In this document: one piece after another, positions 1 to 7,097 of the stretch
Layout of the letters: every line of letters begins with the position of its first letter
Position numbering within the stretch: the first letter of the stretch is position 1
Program-made: the position numbers and the translations under genes
The notes under the pieces: model-generated
The model's input: the letters and a program-made list of their open reading frames with translations, nothing else
Told to the model about the DNA's origin: nothing
Database searches by the model: none
NCBI GenBank assembly: GCA_003450555.1
Contig: DMFQ01000213.1
Location: forward strand, 1-12,065
DNA: 12,065 nucleotides
Reading direction: 5' to 3'
From: Ktedonobacter sp.
GTDB taxonomy: Bacteria > Chloroflexota > Ktedonobacteria > Ktedonobacterales > Ktedonobacteraceae

Positions 1-2582
1 ATCGCATCCTCTCGCCGCCCTAACGCCCCAAGCGCCTCGCCTTTGAGCTTCAAGAGCCAGGGAATGGGTTGCGCCCTTGCCGCTCCTGGTGCTGAGGCAA
101 GCAATCGATCAGCAATGCTCAGGGCTATTTCCGGCTCATCACTTGCCAGGGCGAGTTCACCCCACGCCCAACTCATTCGCCGTTCTGGTGCGTTCGCGGG
201 CGACTGCTCGCGAGGCATTACCGCTTTGAGCGCCGCCTCCGCCCGCGGCAATGCTACTTGCAGCAGATAGGCCCGCGCAAGATATGCGGTAATATTGCCG
301 ATCCACCAGGCCGAACCGGTGTCGGATGCCAGTCGCAGTCCTGTCTCTAATGCTTGCACAGCCAGGTTGGCTTCGAGGAGCAGGTGGTACACACGTCCCA
401 GGGTGAAATAGGTTGCTGCCAGCCACTGAGAGTGCTGGATCTCCGTGGCGATACGCAAGGCCTCCTGTGCAAGTGTAAACCCTCTGCCGAGTTCACCAAA
501 GGAGGCTAGAGACCCACCCCCATTCCATCCGACATAGGCCTGGGCCGTCAGCGACTCGACCTGTCGAGCCAGGTTCAACGCTTCCATGATATCGCGGGAA
601 CAGTGCTCAGGTTGTTCGCAGACGCTATACGTTGTTTCGACCCAGCCTGGGCAGGCGTACGCTGCGCGTGTGGTCAGACTGGAGATGAGACCCTGGTAAT
701 CACTCAGAGATCGAAACAGTGCTATGGCACGCTCGTACTGTTCTACCGCATTCATCATATCCCCATAAATGCCGTTGGCCATTCCCAGGAGGTCGATAGT
801 TTCTGCCATGCCCTGGCTGTCTTGGAGCGCTTCAAAGATGGTAAGCGCTTCCTGGTGTGTTTGCAGACCCTCTTCGGCTCGCCCGATATTGACCAGCCAG
901 TTCCCGACACGATTGAGGCTGCGTGCATGGAGTTTCGGATCGGCCAGCACCTGCGCGCGATCAAGTGCCTTGCGGAACCAGTGTCCCGCCTGAGCATAGT
1001 CATGCCCTGCCCACAGGAATCCGATATCAAGCAAGCTCTGCCATTCCATAATGCCGTCCTGTGTCTGTAGGGCAATCGAGAGGGCATGCTCGTAATCGCT
1101 GCGCGCCTGTTCAAACTCGCCGATCGTTTCATAAGCCTGTCCTCGTGCCCGCAACAGTGTTGCTGGCGGAGTGCTGGCCAGATGCTTCAGCGCGCCGAGT
1201 GCGCGAGTAAAGTGCTCAATAGCCGCGCGAGGTGCATACAGGATCAGCGCCCTCTCTCCGGCGTGTTTTCCATACTCCACAGCCTTTGACCAGACGTCTC
1301 CCTCGTAGAAATGATACGCGAGGTCGACAAGCTGGGCATCCAGGATGGAGGAGGGGAGGGCGCGCTGTTCTATCGTTTCGGCAATGCTACGATGCAACGC
1401 TCTGCGTTCACCTGCAAGCAGCTCTGAGTACACAGCCTGTCGTATGAGCGCGTGACGGAACGAGAACTGGTCGGCGGCTTCTTCCACCACGAATTGGGCG
1501 GTCACCAATTCTTTCATCAACCCCAGCATGTGGGACTCGTCGGCATGCATGACCTGCCGAAGGATGGTGAGGTCGAAGCGTCTACCCGCCACAGCCGCCA
1601 GGGTCAAGACCTGCCTAGCCGGAGAACTCAACTGCTTTGTTCGTTGGTAGACGGCATCCTGCACGCTGCGTGGAATAGACGGGTGGCTTTTGTGGGCTCC
1701 AAAAAGCAATGTGCGCTCCCAGACCCCATCGTGGTAGGCGATCTCACCGGTTGCGATCAGCGATTTCAGCACCTCCTCAATGAAGAAAGGGTTTCCCTCA
1801 GTAAGCAGGTACATACTTTCTACCAGACCGGTATGCACTGCCTGGTGCATGGCAAAGATGGCCTGGAGCATCGCATCGACGTCGGTACGGGCAAGTCGTT
1901 GCAAGGGGAAGTCCTGCGCCAGGTGTTCCCGGTCAAATTCCGCCAGACAGTGCCTCAAATCAGGAGACACTTCATCACTTCGGTAGATCAGCACAAACAG
2001 GATGGGCAAGTGTCTACATCCCCGTGCCAGGTACAACAGGAGTTCAAGGCTGGTGTCGTCGCTCCAGTGGAGATCTTCGACGATGAACAACAGCTGTTGG
2101 CGTGCGGCCAGTTCTGTAACAAAATGCAACAACAGGGCAAAAAGACGGCGTTTCTCCTGTTGTGGGTCAAGTGAGGGCGGTACTATGAGAGGTGTACGCT
2201 CAAGTATGAGAGGCGTCATATCAGGCAGAAACTGTGAAAGTTCCTGCGCAAACGGTGTCAGGTCGTTGTGTCCTGTCACAAGGGAAGAACCAGAAAAGTA
2301 AGAACGCAAAAGATCAAGCAAGGGGGCGTAGGGAAATGCGCTATCCGTCTGAAAGCAATTCCCTTGCAGGAGTAAGAAGCCCTGACCCGCAGCGTAGGCT
2401 TTCGTCTCCGCGACCAGGCGCGATTTGCCAATCCCTGCCTCACCGCTAATCAGGGCAACCTGCCCCTCACCCCTCTTCGCCTGGTCAACGAGCACATACA
2501 GGGCTGTTAGATCCGCCGCGCGGCCAATCAAGACCGGGCAAACGATTGGTTTGTTGCGGGAAAGCTCCATGACCTTCAGCAT
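1..2582 (-). CDS. AAA/STAND ATPase with TPR region, probable LuxR-type regulator (3' end outside window)
   Basis: The minus-strand frame stays open from the start codon to the left edge (about 860 codons) and is incomplete at its C-terminus. The N-terminus gives LIGR at residues 18-21, a Walker A GEAGIGKS at 47-54, and a Walker B followed by a DLHWSD signature near 164-175. TEGNPFFIEEVL follows near 261, and FRHALIRQAVY near 371. The remaining 450 or so residues are helical, Ala/Leu-rich and TPR-like (for example WGELALA near 805). This order is that of MalT/LuxR-like or adenylate-cyclase-associated signal ATPases, which bind ATP and oligomerise on a ligand. The last visible residues resemble the TPR end that precedes a LuxR HTH in Chloroflexota proteins, so a DNA-binding domain just off the edge is inferred, not seen. 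The start at 2582 follows AAAGG with no spacer; ATG at 2570, in frame and behind GAAGG, is the alternative. No partner gene is adjacent. Confidence 0.9.
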   Translation of the reverse strand, partial: MLKVMELSRNKPIVCPVLIGRAADLTALYVLVDQAKRGEGQVALISGEAGIGKSRLVAETKAYAAGQGFLLLQGNCFQTDSAFPYAPLLDLLRSYFSGSSLVTGHNDLTPFAQELSQFLPDMTPLILERTPLIVPPSLDPQQEKRRLFALLLHFVTELAARQQLLFIVEDLHWSDDTSLELLLYLARGCRHLPILFVLIYRSDEVSPDLRHCLAEFDREHLAQDFPLQRLARTDVDAMLQAIFAMHQAVHTGLVESMYLLTEGNPFFIEEVLKSLIATGEIAYHDGVWERTLLFGAHKSHPSIPRSVQDAVYQRTKQLSSPARQVLTLAAVAGRRFDLTILRQVMHADESHMLGLMKELVTAQFVVEEAADQFSFRHALIRQAVYSELLAGERRALHRSIAETIEQRALPSSILDAQLVDLAYHFYEGDVWSKAVEYGKHAGERALILYAPRAAIEHFTRALGALKHLASTPPATLLRARGQAYETIGEFEQARSDYEHALSIALQTQDGIMEWQSLLDIGFLWAGHDYAQAGHWFRKALDRAQVLADPKLHARSLNRVGNWLVNIGRAEEGLQTHQEALTIFEALQDSQGMAETIDLLGMANGIYGDMMNAVEQYERAIALFRSLSDYQGLISSLTTRAAYACPGWVETTYSVCEQPEHCSRDIMEALNLARQVESLTAQAYVGWNGGGSLASFGELGRGFTLAQEALRIATEIQHSQWLAATYFTLGRVYHLLLEANLAVQALETGLRLASDTGSAWWIGNITAYLARAYLLQVALPRAEAALKAVMPREQSPANAPERRMSWAWGELALASDEPEIALSIADRLLASAPGAARAQPIPWLLKLKGEALGALGRREDA

Positions 2583-2584
2583 CC

Positions 2585-2603
2585 TTTGATAAAATTTATC
2601 AAA
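2585..2603. promoter_or_regulatory. 19-bp perfect inverted repeat before the ATPase start codon
   Basis: TTTGATAAAATTTATCAAA reads as two 9-base arms around one central A. It ends two bases before the ATG at 2582. On the minus strand a good Shine-Dalgarno, AGGAG, lies at 2608-2612, just upstream of the repeat. As DNA it could be an operator for a dimeric regulator, perhaps the ATPase regulator itself. As RNA it could fold between the ribosome-binding site and the start codon. The symmetry is seen directly; the function is inferred. Confidence 0.55.
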
Positions 2604-2972
2604 TGTACTCCTACAAATGCGTCTATCTGACTATGGCCTGCTCAATACATTTGCTGCTACATTTCTGTGACAATGATAAAAGGTGCTATACTGAAATGCT
2701 CGCTTGCCATGCTTGAAACCATACCGATTTTCAAATATTCCAGAGATAATAGTCATTCTAACAGCAAAACGCTGTGAATGGAAGAGCAATTCTACGGTGG
2801 TTGGACCCAATAGTTCAAGTATGCTTCTCAATTAGTTCGGTGGCTAGAGGATACATTTGGACGAGGGAAAGAAGGTGGAGGCAAAATTTGCCCTCGCACT
2901 ATTTGAAGCAAAGTTTATCCGTAGTGGACAAACTATACATAAAGTCATAAAAAGTGCCTGGAGGAAAAAAGG
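2604..2972. other. Intergenic region without a convincing gene
   Basis: This stretch separates the ATPase regulator from the tRNA-His gene. I see no credible coding region: the short frames lack ribosome-binding sites and family motifs. It holds a second small palindrome, GGCAAAATTTGCC at 2880-2892 (6-base arms around one A). It also has an extended -10-like element on the plus strand, TGCTATACT at 2684-2692, without a matching -35. After the tRNA 3' end on the minus strand there is a T-run (2965-2970 region) but no clear hairpin, so no terminator is called. No convincing promoter for the ATPase gene was found by eye. Confidence 0.6.
2880..2892. repeat. 13-bp palindrome with AAAATTT core
   Basis: GGCAAAATTTGCC has 6-base arms around a central A, inside a purine-rich stretch. 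It shares the AAAATTT centre with the larger inverted repeat at 2585-2603. It lies in noncoding DNA about 300 bases upstream of the ATPase start. It could be a protein-binding site or a chance palindrome. Confidence 0.3.
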
Positions 2973-3049
2973 TGGGGTGACCGATGGGGCTTGAACCCAC
3001 AACCGCTGGAGCCACAATCCAGTGCTCTACCTATTGAGCTACGGTCACC
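2973..3049 (-). tRNA. tRNA-His (anticodon GTG)
   Basis: The minus strand folds as a full cloverleaf. The acceptor stem GTGACCG (3042-3048) pairs with CGGTCAC (2977-2983). The extra 5' G(-1) at 3049 typical of tRNA-His faces discriminator C73 at 2976. CCA is encoded at 2973-2975. The anticodon stem CTGGA/TCCAG encloses the loop TTGTGGC, giving anticodon GTG at 3013-3015. The D-loop keeps GG and the T-loop is TTCAAGC, so the conserved tertiary contacts are present. It stands alone, transcribed opposite to the downstream rdgB operon. Confidence 0.97.
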
Positions 3050-3066
3050 ATGTTTTTGGTATCGTT

Positions 3067-3095
3067 AGTATAGTGGACGGCTTGAGAATTGTCAA
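3067..3095 (-). promoter_or_regulatory. Sigma-70-type promoter of tRNA-His
   Basis: On the minus strand TTGACA (3090-3095) and TATACT (3067-3072) are separated by 17 bases. The -10 lies 17 bases before the mature 5' end of the tRNA, so the expected transcription start leaves a short leader for RNase P. The -35 is perfect and the -10 matches at five of six positions. Confidence 0.85.
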
Positions 3096-3184
3096 TAGCG
3101 GTTTTCTCTTTTTTGCATGCTTGAACGCTTCGCTTGTCACGAGAGGTAGCCTTAGACGGGCTTAAAGTCATCTCTACCATTTTC

Positions 3185-3213
3185 TCGACAACTCTACTAT
3201 CCTATGGTAATAT
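3185..3213 (+). promoter_or_regulatory. Candidate promoter of the rdgB operon
   Basis: TCGACA (3185-3190) and TAATAT (3208-3213) are separated by 17 bases, with five and four matches to the sigma-70 consensus. The region around the -10 is very AT-rich. It would leave a 5' leader of about 100 bases before the start codon at 3322. The match is moderate and other starts are possible. Confidence 0.35.
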
Positions 3214-3321
3214 ATATAAACTACTATTTTTGTTTCTTGTGGAGGCGCAGCCAGTATTTTTGTGCGACTCCATTTTTATGAAATTGGGCGCCGTTGGGCG
3301 TGCCCCTATAAAAGAGAACCA

Positions 3322-3942
3322 ATGCGGGACTTGTTGTTGGCAACGACCAACCAGCATAAGTTAGAAGAATACCGCGCTATTTTTTCAGACCTACCTTACA
3401 GACTGCTATCTCTCCACGATATATTGCTGGAAGTGGATGTAGAAGAGACTGGCACAACCTTTGCAGAAAACGCGGAACTGAAAGCCCTGGCATATGCAAA
3501 GGTAGCAGGGAAGCTCTCTCTCGCTGATGACTCTGGTTTGGAGATAGATGCACTTGACGGCGCTCCTGGAGTGTACTCTGCTCGCTTCGCGGGCAGTGAA
3601 ACATCATATGATGAGCGTTTCCGTTTGCTTTTAAAGCAACTCGAAGGACTGCCAGAGGAGCAGCGCACGGCACGCTTTCGCTGTGCCATTACCATAGCTG
3701 AACCATCGGGGTATTATCGCACGGTTGAAGGCGTCATCGAGGGCAGAATAGCCGATGCTCCACGTGGAGAACATGGATTTGGCTACGATCCTATTTTTCT
3801 CGTTCCCGACCTGGGGAAGACTACTGCTGAATTGCCTCCGGATGTAAAAAATAGGATCAGTCATAGGGGGTATGCCGCTCGGTTAGCCGCCGCTGTACTC
3901 AACAACTGGTCGCTCGGTGACGTGGAGCGAGGCTTTAAATAG
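3322..3942 (+). CDS. rdgB: RdgB/HAM1 non-canonical purine NTP pyrophosphatase (XTP/dITP diphosphatase)
   Basis: The 206-residue product hydrolyses dITP, XTP and ITP to the monophosphate plus pyrophosphate, which keeps deaminated purines out of DNA and RNA. Family motifs are in order: LLATTNQHKLEE at residues 5-16 (N10, K13, E16), the catalytic LADDSGLEID block at 67-76 with general-base candidate D70, GAPGVYSARF at 80-89, FGYDP at 153-157 for base recognition, and SHRG at 180-183. Length and motif spacing are normal for a cytosolic homodimeric enzyme. The ATG at 3322 is chosen because the family begins two or three residues before this LLAT strand. An upstream in-frame ATG at 3262 would add 20 residues with no family likeness. 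The Shine-Dalgarno is weak (AGAG near 3313). It is the first gene of a probable three-gene operon, 42 bases before the next. Confidence 0.95.
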   Translation: MRDLLLATTNQHKLEEYRAIFSDLPYRLLSLHDILLEVDVEETGTTFAENAELKALAYAKVAGKLSLADDSGLEIDALDGAPGVYSARFAGSETSYDERFRLLLKQLEGLPEEQRTARFRCAITIAEPSGYYRTVEGVIEGRIADAPRGEHGFGYDPIFLVPDLGKTTAELPPDVKNRISHRGYAARLAAAVLNNWSLGDVERGFK

Positions 3943-3984
3943 TAGCCTGAAGATAATTGGGAGAGATGTAAGGAACTGTAATTT

Positions 3985-6900
3985 ATGGCAAAGAAGCCGC
4001 CTGTTCGCGTGGCACTTGACCTGGAAACGACAGGGTTGCACGCGGAACAAGACGCTATTCTTGAGGTCGCGGCAATAAAGTTTCAGGGTGTCACCGTACT
4101 TGATACGCTGCAAACATTAGTTGCTCCAGGACGCGCTGTTCCCTATCGCGTTCAGCGTCTTACAGGGATTACTCCACAGCAGTTGATTGGTGCTCCTCAA
4201 TTTGAGTCGATTGCGACAGAACTGCAGCAATTCATTGGCGATTATCCCATTGTTGGGCATAGCATTCCCTTTGATGTCGGCTTTCTGCGCCGTCGCGGCC
4301 TGGTTCGGACTAACGCTCTCATTGATACGTTTGAGCTTGCAACCGTCCTGCTTCCTTCCCTACCTAGTTATAACCTTGGTCAGGTTGCTGAAGCCCTTGG
4401 CGTCTCGGTAGCGCCGGGACGGCATCGGGCTATGGTCGATACAGTCCTGGCAATGGAGGTTTTTCTGGCTTTGCATCAACGCCTGCAGACGGTTGATCTC
4501 GCGCTGTTGAAAGATCTGGCAAACCTGGATGCGCCACATAGCTGGCCGTTGCTTGCATTCTTTCGGCAGGAGCTACGTGATCGGCAAGAGAAAGAGGGTT
4601 TGCGAGGCGTACCCATTCGTGGAAGCCTGGGAGATCGCTTCGCGGCACAACTAGGTATGGATCCGCGCGTCCTATCTTTTGCAATTGCACGTGAGAGCGA
4701 TATGCAGGCCGATGGCGTGCAAAACCTGGAGGTAGATACAGCACCCCCCATTTTGAATACAATTGAGCAAATACAAAACTCCGTTGAAGTGATACCTGAA
4801 CAGGCAGACCAGACGGCTCACCTGGGATATAGGACGGCGCGTAAAGCGGTGCTTGAAGCTTTGTCGCAGAAGACGACGCTGTTGATGGAGGTAACGCTTG
4901 GCGGAAGCGACTATACACCCGCGTTACTGCCTGTGCTGGAGTGGTTGTTAGATACGTCAATTGAAACGCAGTCAGGAGACGCGCCGCAAAGACTCTTGAT
5001 CGCGTGCTCCAATCAACAGAGCGCTCGTCGACTCATCGAAAATGTCCTGCCGCGTTTGCAAGCCTCTCTGCAGAGTCATCTGCCCGTGGCATACCTGGCT
5101 GAACATGGAGGGTACCTGTGTATCCATCGCTGGTTTGGGGCTGCTTTACGTCGAACGAGTGGTGAATTAACCGCCGAGCAGGCACGCGGCCTTGCCAAAC
5201 AGGGACTCTGGGCACAGCAGACCTTAACTGGTGAGCGCAGTGAGCTGACAATGCTTCCTCACGAAATCACCGCCTGGGAGCGCATCTCTTCCGGAGTTGA
5301 GCGCATCCCATCGGCAGATGAGCATTCTGGCAGCGCGTATGATCGCTGCGTTTACCGTCGCAAAGGATACTGCTTCGTCAGCAGGGCAGAAGAACAGGTG
5401 AAAGCGGCGAAGATTGTCGTCACCACACATGCCGGGCTGCTTGATGATATCACTGGCATCCATTCACTGCTTGCGACTATTGACCGCCGTTTAATCCTGG
5501 ATGCTGAACTGTTAGAAGAGGAGATAGCGCGGTGGAGTAGTAGCGAACTGGACCTGACACGCGTAGTGGGACTGCTCAATACCATCGGTACTGAATTACC
5601 TGATGGCCGGTATCAGGGTTTGCTGGCCCTGGCAGCACCCGCACTGCGTGAAAATGGGCCAGGTGGGCTTTCAACGACGCCAACGGTTGGCAAGTCAGAA
5701 GTCGATGCTCGCATGCGTGCCTGGTTTCAGTCGCTGCGCCATGCCTCAAATGCCGTCTCCAATATGTTTAGCTGCTTCAGCCAACTTCTGGAAGAGTTTT
5801 TGCAGCATGGCTCAGGTACTCATGGCAGTGGAAGAGAGAAGGGACGAGGGCGCAATAACGAGCGAGCTGATCAGCCATTGCGCTTAACGGGAGAGACTCG
5901 TAATCTGGGTGCCTGGACCGATGTGGAACGTGCATGGCAACAAACGGCACAGAGACTCCAGTCCGTCATTGACCTTGTGCACGAGGTGGAACGCATGCTA
6001 CTGACGACGCAGCATAGCCATCACCGACTCGATGTGGGCAGCGGAGAGGAAGACTCGGTAGCTACCGAGTTGGCTGCCATTGCGCAGAAGCTCTTAGAGC
6101 AGAAGCGGCTTGGGCAGCAGGCGCTAACCCTGGCAGATAGTGACATGGTTTACTGGCTAAGAATGCCGCCATCTCCTCCACCTTTTGTACAGCAAACAGC
6201 CCAGCAGCGACAGTCAGTAGCATCAACCGCTGCTACTGAGCAGCAGCAGGCAGCGGTTCCTGTTCTTTATGGGCAGCTGGTGCAGATCGCGCCTTTATTG
6301 AAACGTACGATATTCAGTGGAGATGCCGGTATCATACTTTCCGGCGCCTCTCTCTCCGTTGATAATAATTTCTCGTTCTGCCGCGGACGTTTTGGCCTGG
6401 AAAATGATGTATGCCCAGCGTTGTCTGTGGTGACTGAACATCACGAACAGACGCTTTTATACCTGCCAAACGATGTACCAGAGCCCAACATGCCCCAGTA
6501 CCAGCGCAGCCTGGATGAGATGTTGATACAGCTTGCCACGGCTCTGGAAGGGCAAATGGCGATACTCTACACCTCACACGCGGCATTGCGCAGTTCATAT
6601 GCAGCAGTAAAACCTGTCCTGGAGGGACGTGGTATTCTTGTGCTAGGTCAGGGTATCGATGGCTCCCCGCGCCAACTCTGGCAGGTATTCTCTAGCCAGG
6701 GAAAAGTTATAGTGCTTGGTACAGGTAACTTTTGGGATACTGTTGGAGAGATCAACCAGGTGCCTGTTTGTACTGTTATCACTCGCCTGCCGATGCCTGT
6801 ACTCAATGATCCGCCTATTGCCGCTCGCGCTGACCATTATTCCGACCAACTGCACCAATTGACGGTGCCAGTAGCCTCGCTGCGCTTACGTAGGGCACTG

Positions 6901-7086
6901 AATCGACTTGCCTGGAGCGATAGCAGGCGCAACGCGATCGTCCTTTTTGATCGTCGCTTGCTTTCAAAAGAATACGGCTCAACTGTACTACATACCCTAC
7001 CTCGCTGTTCACAACGGCAAGGGGCTGTTTCTCATATGCCAGAAACCATTCTTGATTGGCTGACGGCCTCTGGCTCCTGGGAGTGA
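3985..7086 (+). CDS. DnaQ-like DEDDh exonuclease fused to a degenerate DinG-type helicase
   Basis: This is a 1033-residue cytosolic protein. Residues 5-170 form a DEDDh 3'-5' exonuclease with all metal-binding and catalytic residues present: D12 and E14 (DLETTG), D97 (FDVGFL), H147 and D152. The rest follows DinG/XPD-like helicases: GGYLC at 375-379, cysteines C455 and C463 of the Fe-S region, KIVVTTHAGLL after them, and a C-terminal helicase lobe. The ATPase motifs are lost. The Walker A EAGTGTGKS equivalent reads EVTLGGSDY (302-310), the DEAH box reads DAEL (506-509), SATL is replaced by GASLS (787-791), and the motif VI Q-G-x-G-R-x-x-R equivalent reads RALNRLAW (970-977). The frame is intact over 3.1 kb, so this is not simple decay. 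Two low-complexity linkers lie near 610-630 and 735-757. AAGGA at 3970-3974 precedes the ATG. Exonuclease activity is expected; unwinding is not. Confidence 0.88.
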   Translation: MAKKPPVRVALDLETTGLHAEQDAILEVAAIKFQGVTVLDTLQTLVAPGRAVPYRVQRLTGITPQQLIGAPQFESIATELQQFIGDYPIVGHSIPFDVGFLRRRGLVRTNALIDTFELATVLLPSLPSYNLGQVAEALGVSVAPGRHRAMVDTVLAMEVFLALHQRLQTVDLALLKDLANLDAPHSWPLLAFFRQELRDRQEKEGLRGVPIRGSLGDRFAAQLGMDPRVLSFAIARESDMQADGVQNLEVDTAPPILNTIEQIQNSVEVIPEQADQTAHLGYRTARKAVLEALSQKTTLLMEVTLGGSDYTPALLPVLEWLLDTSIETQSGDAPQRLLIACSNQQSARRLIENVLPRLQASLQSHLPVAYLAEHGGYLCIHRWFGAALRRTSGELTAEQARGLAKQGLWAQQTLTGERSELTMLPHEITAWERISSGVERIPSADEHSGSAYDRCVYRRKGYCFVSRAEEQVKAAKIVVTTHAGLLDDITGIHSLLATIDRRLILDAELLEEEIARWSSSELDLTRVVGLLNTIGTELPDGRYQGLLALAAPALRENGPGGLSTTPTVGKSEVDARMRAWFQSLRHASNAVSNMFSCFSQLLEEFLQHGSGTHGSGREKGRGRNNERADQPLRLTGETRNLGAWTDVERAWQQTAQRLQSVIDLVHEVERMLLTTQHSHHRLDVGSGEEDSVATELAAIAQKLLEQKRLGQQALTLADSDMVYWLRMPPSPPPFVQQTAQQRQSVASTAATEQQQAAVPVLYGQLVQIAPLLKRTIFSGDAGIILSGASLSVDNNFSFCRGRFGLENDVCPALSVVTEHHEQTLLYLPNDVPEPNMPQYQRSLDEMLIQLATALEGQMAILYTSHAALRSSYAAVKPVLEGRGILVLGQGIDGSPRQLWQVFSSQGKVIVLGTGNFWDTVGEINQVPVCTVITRLPMPVLNDPPIAARADHYSDQLHQLTVPVASLRLRRALNRLAWSDSRRNAIVLFDRRLLSKEYGSTVLHTLPRCSQRQGAVSHMPETILDWLTASGSWE

Positions 7087-7091
7087 AAGGA
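7086..7091 (+). promoter_or_regulatory. Ribosome-binding site that fixes the oxidoreductase start
   Basis: AAAGGA overlaps the last base of the preceding stop codon and sits six bases before the ATG at 7098. This favours 7098 over the in-frame ATG at 7056, which lies inside the upstream gene and lacks such a site. The arrangement suggests translational coupling with the exonuclease gene. Confidence 0.8.
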
Positions 7092-7097
7092 TATATC

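Noticed and set aside
1452..2174. Plus-strand open frame of 240 codons, and a similar one at 603-1070
   Set aside because: Both lie codon-in-register opposite the ATPase gene and give no family motifs. The minus-strand frame carries clear Walker A, Walker B and TPR features, so these are shadows.
2631..2831. Minus-strand open frame of 66 codons between the ATPase and tRNA-His
   Set aside because: No ribosome-binding site, atypical composition and no recognisable motif.
2778..2918. Possible coding remnant on the plus strand (MEEQFYGGWTQ, stop, then FKYASQLVRWLEDTF and more)
   Set aside because: The residue run looks protein-like, but it is short, broken by a TAG, lacks a ribosome-binding site and matches no family I recognise; chance cannot be excluded.
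2930..2972. Terminator for tRNA-His
   Set aside because: There is a T-run on the minus strand but no stable stem before it.
3262..3321. Upstream ATG extension of rdgB by 20 codons
   Set aside because: RdgB proteins begin directly before the LLAT strand; the extension has no family likeness.
3134..3364. Plus-strand open frame of 76 codons overlapping the rdgB start
   Set aside because: It overlaps rdgB in another frame and covers the candidate rdgB promoter; no ribosome-binding site or family signal.
7056..7097. Upstream ATG extension of the molybdopterin enzyme by 14 codons
   Set aside because: It lies inside the preceding gene without a ribosome-binding site, whereas AAAGGA is well placed for the ATG at 7098.
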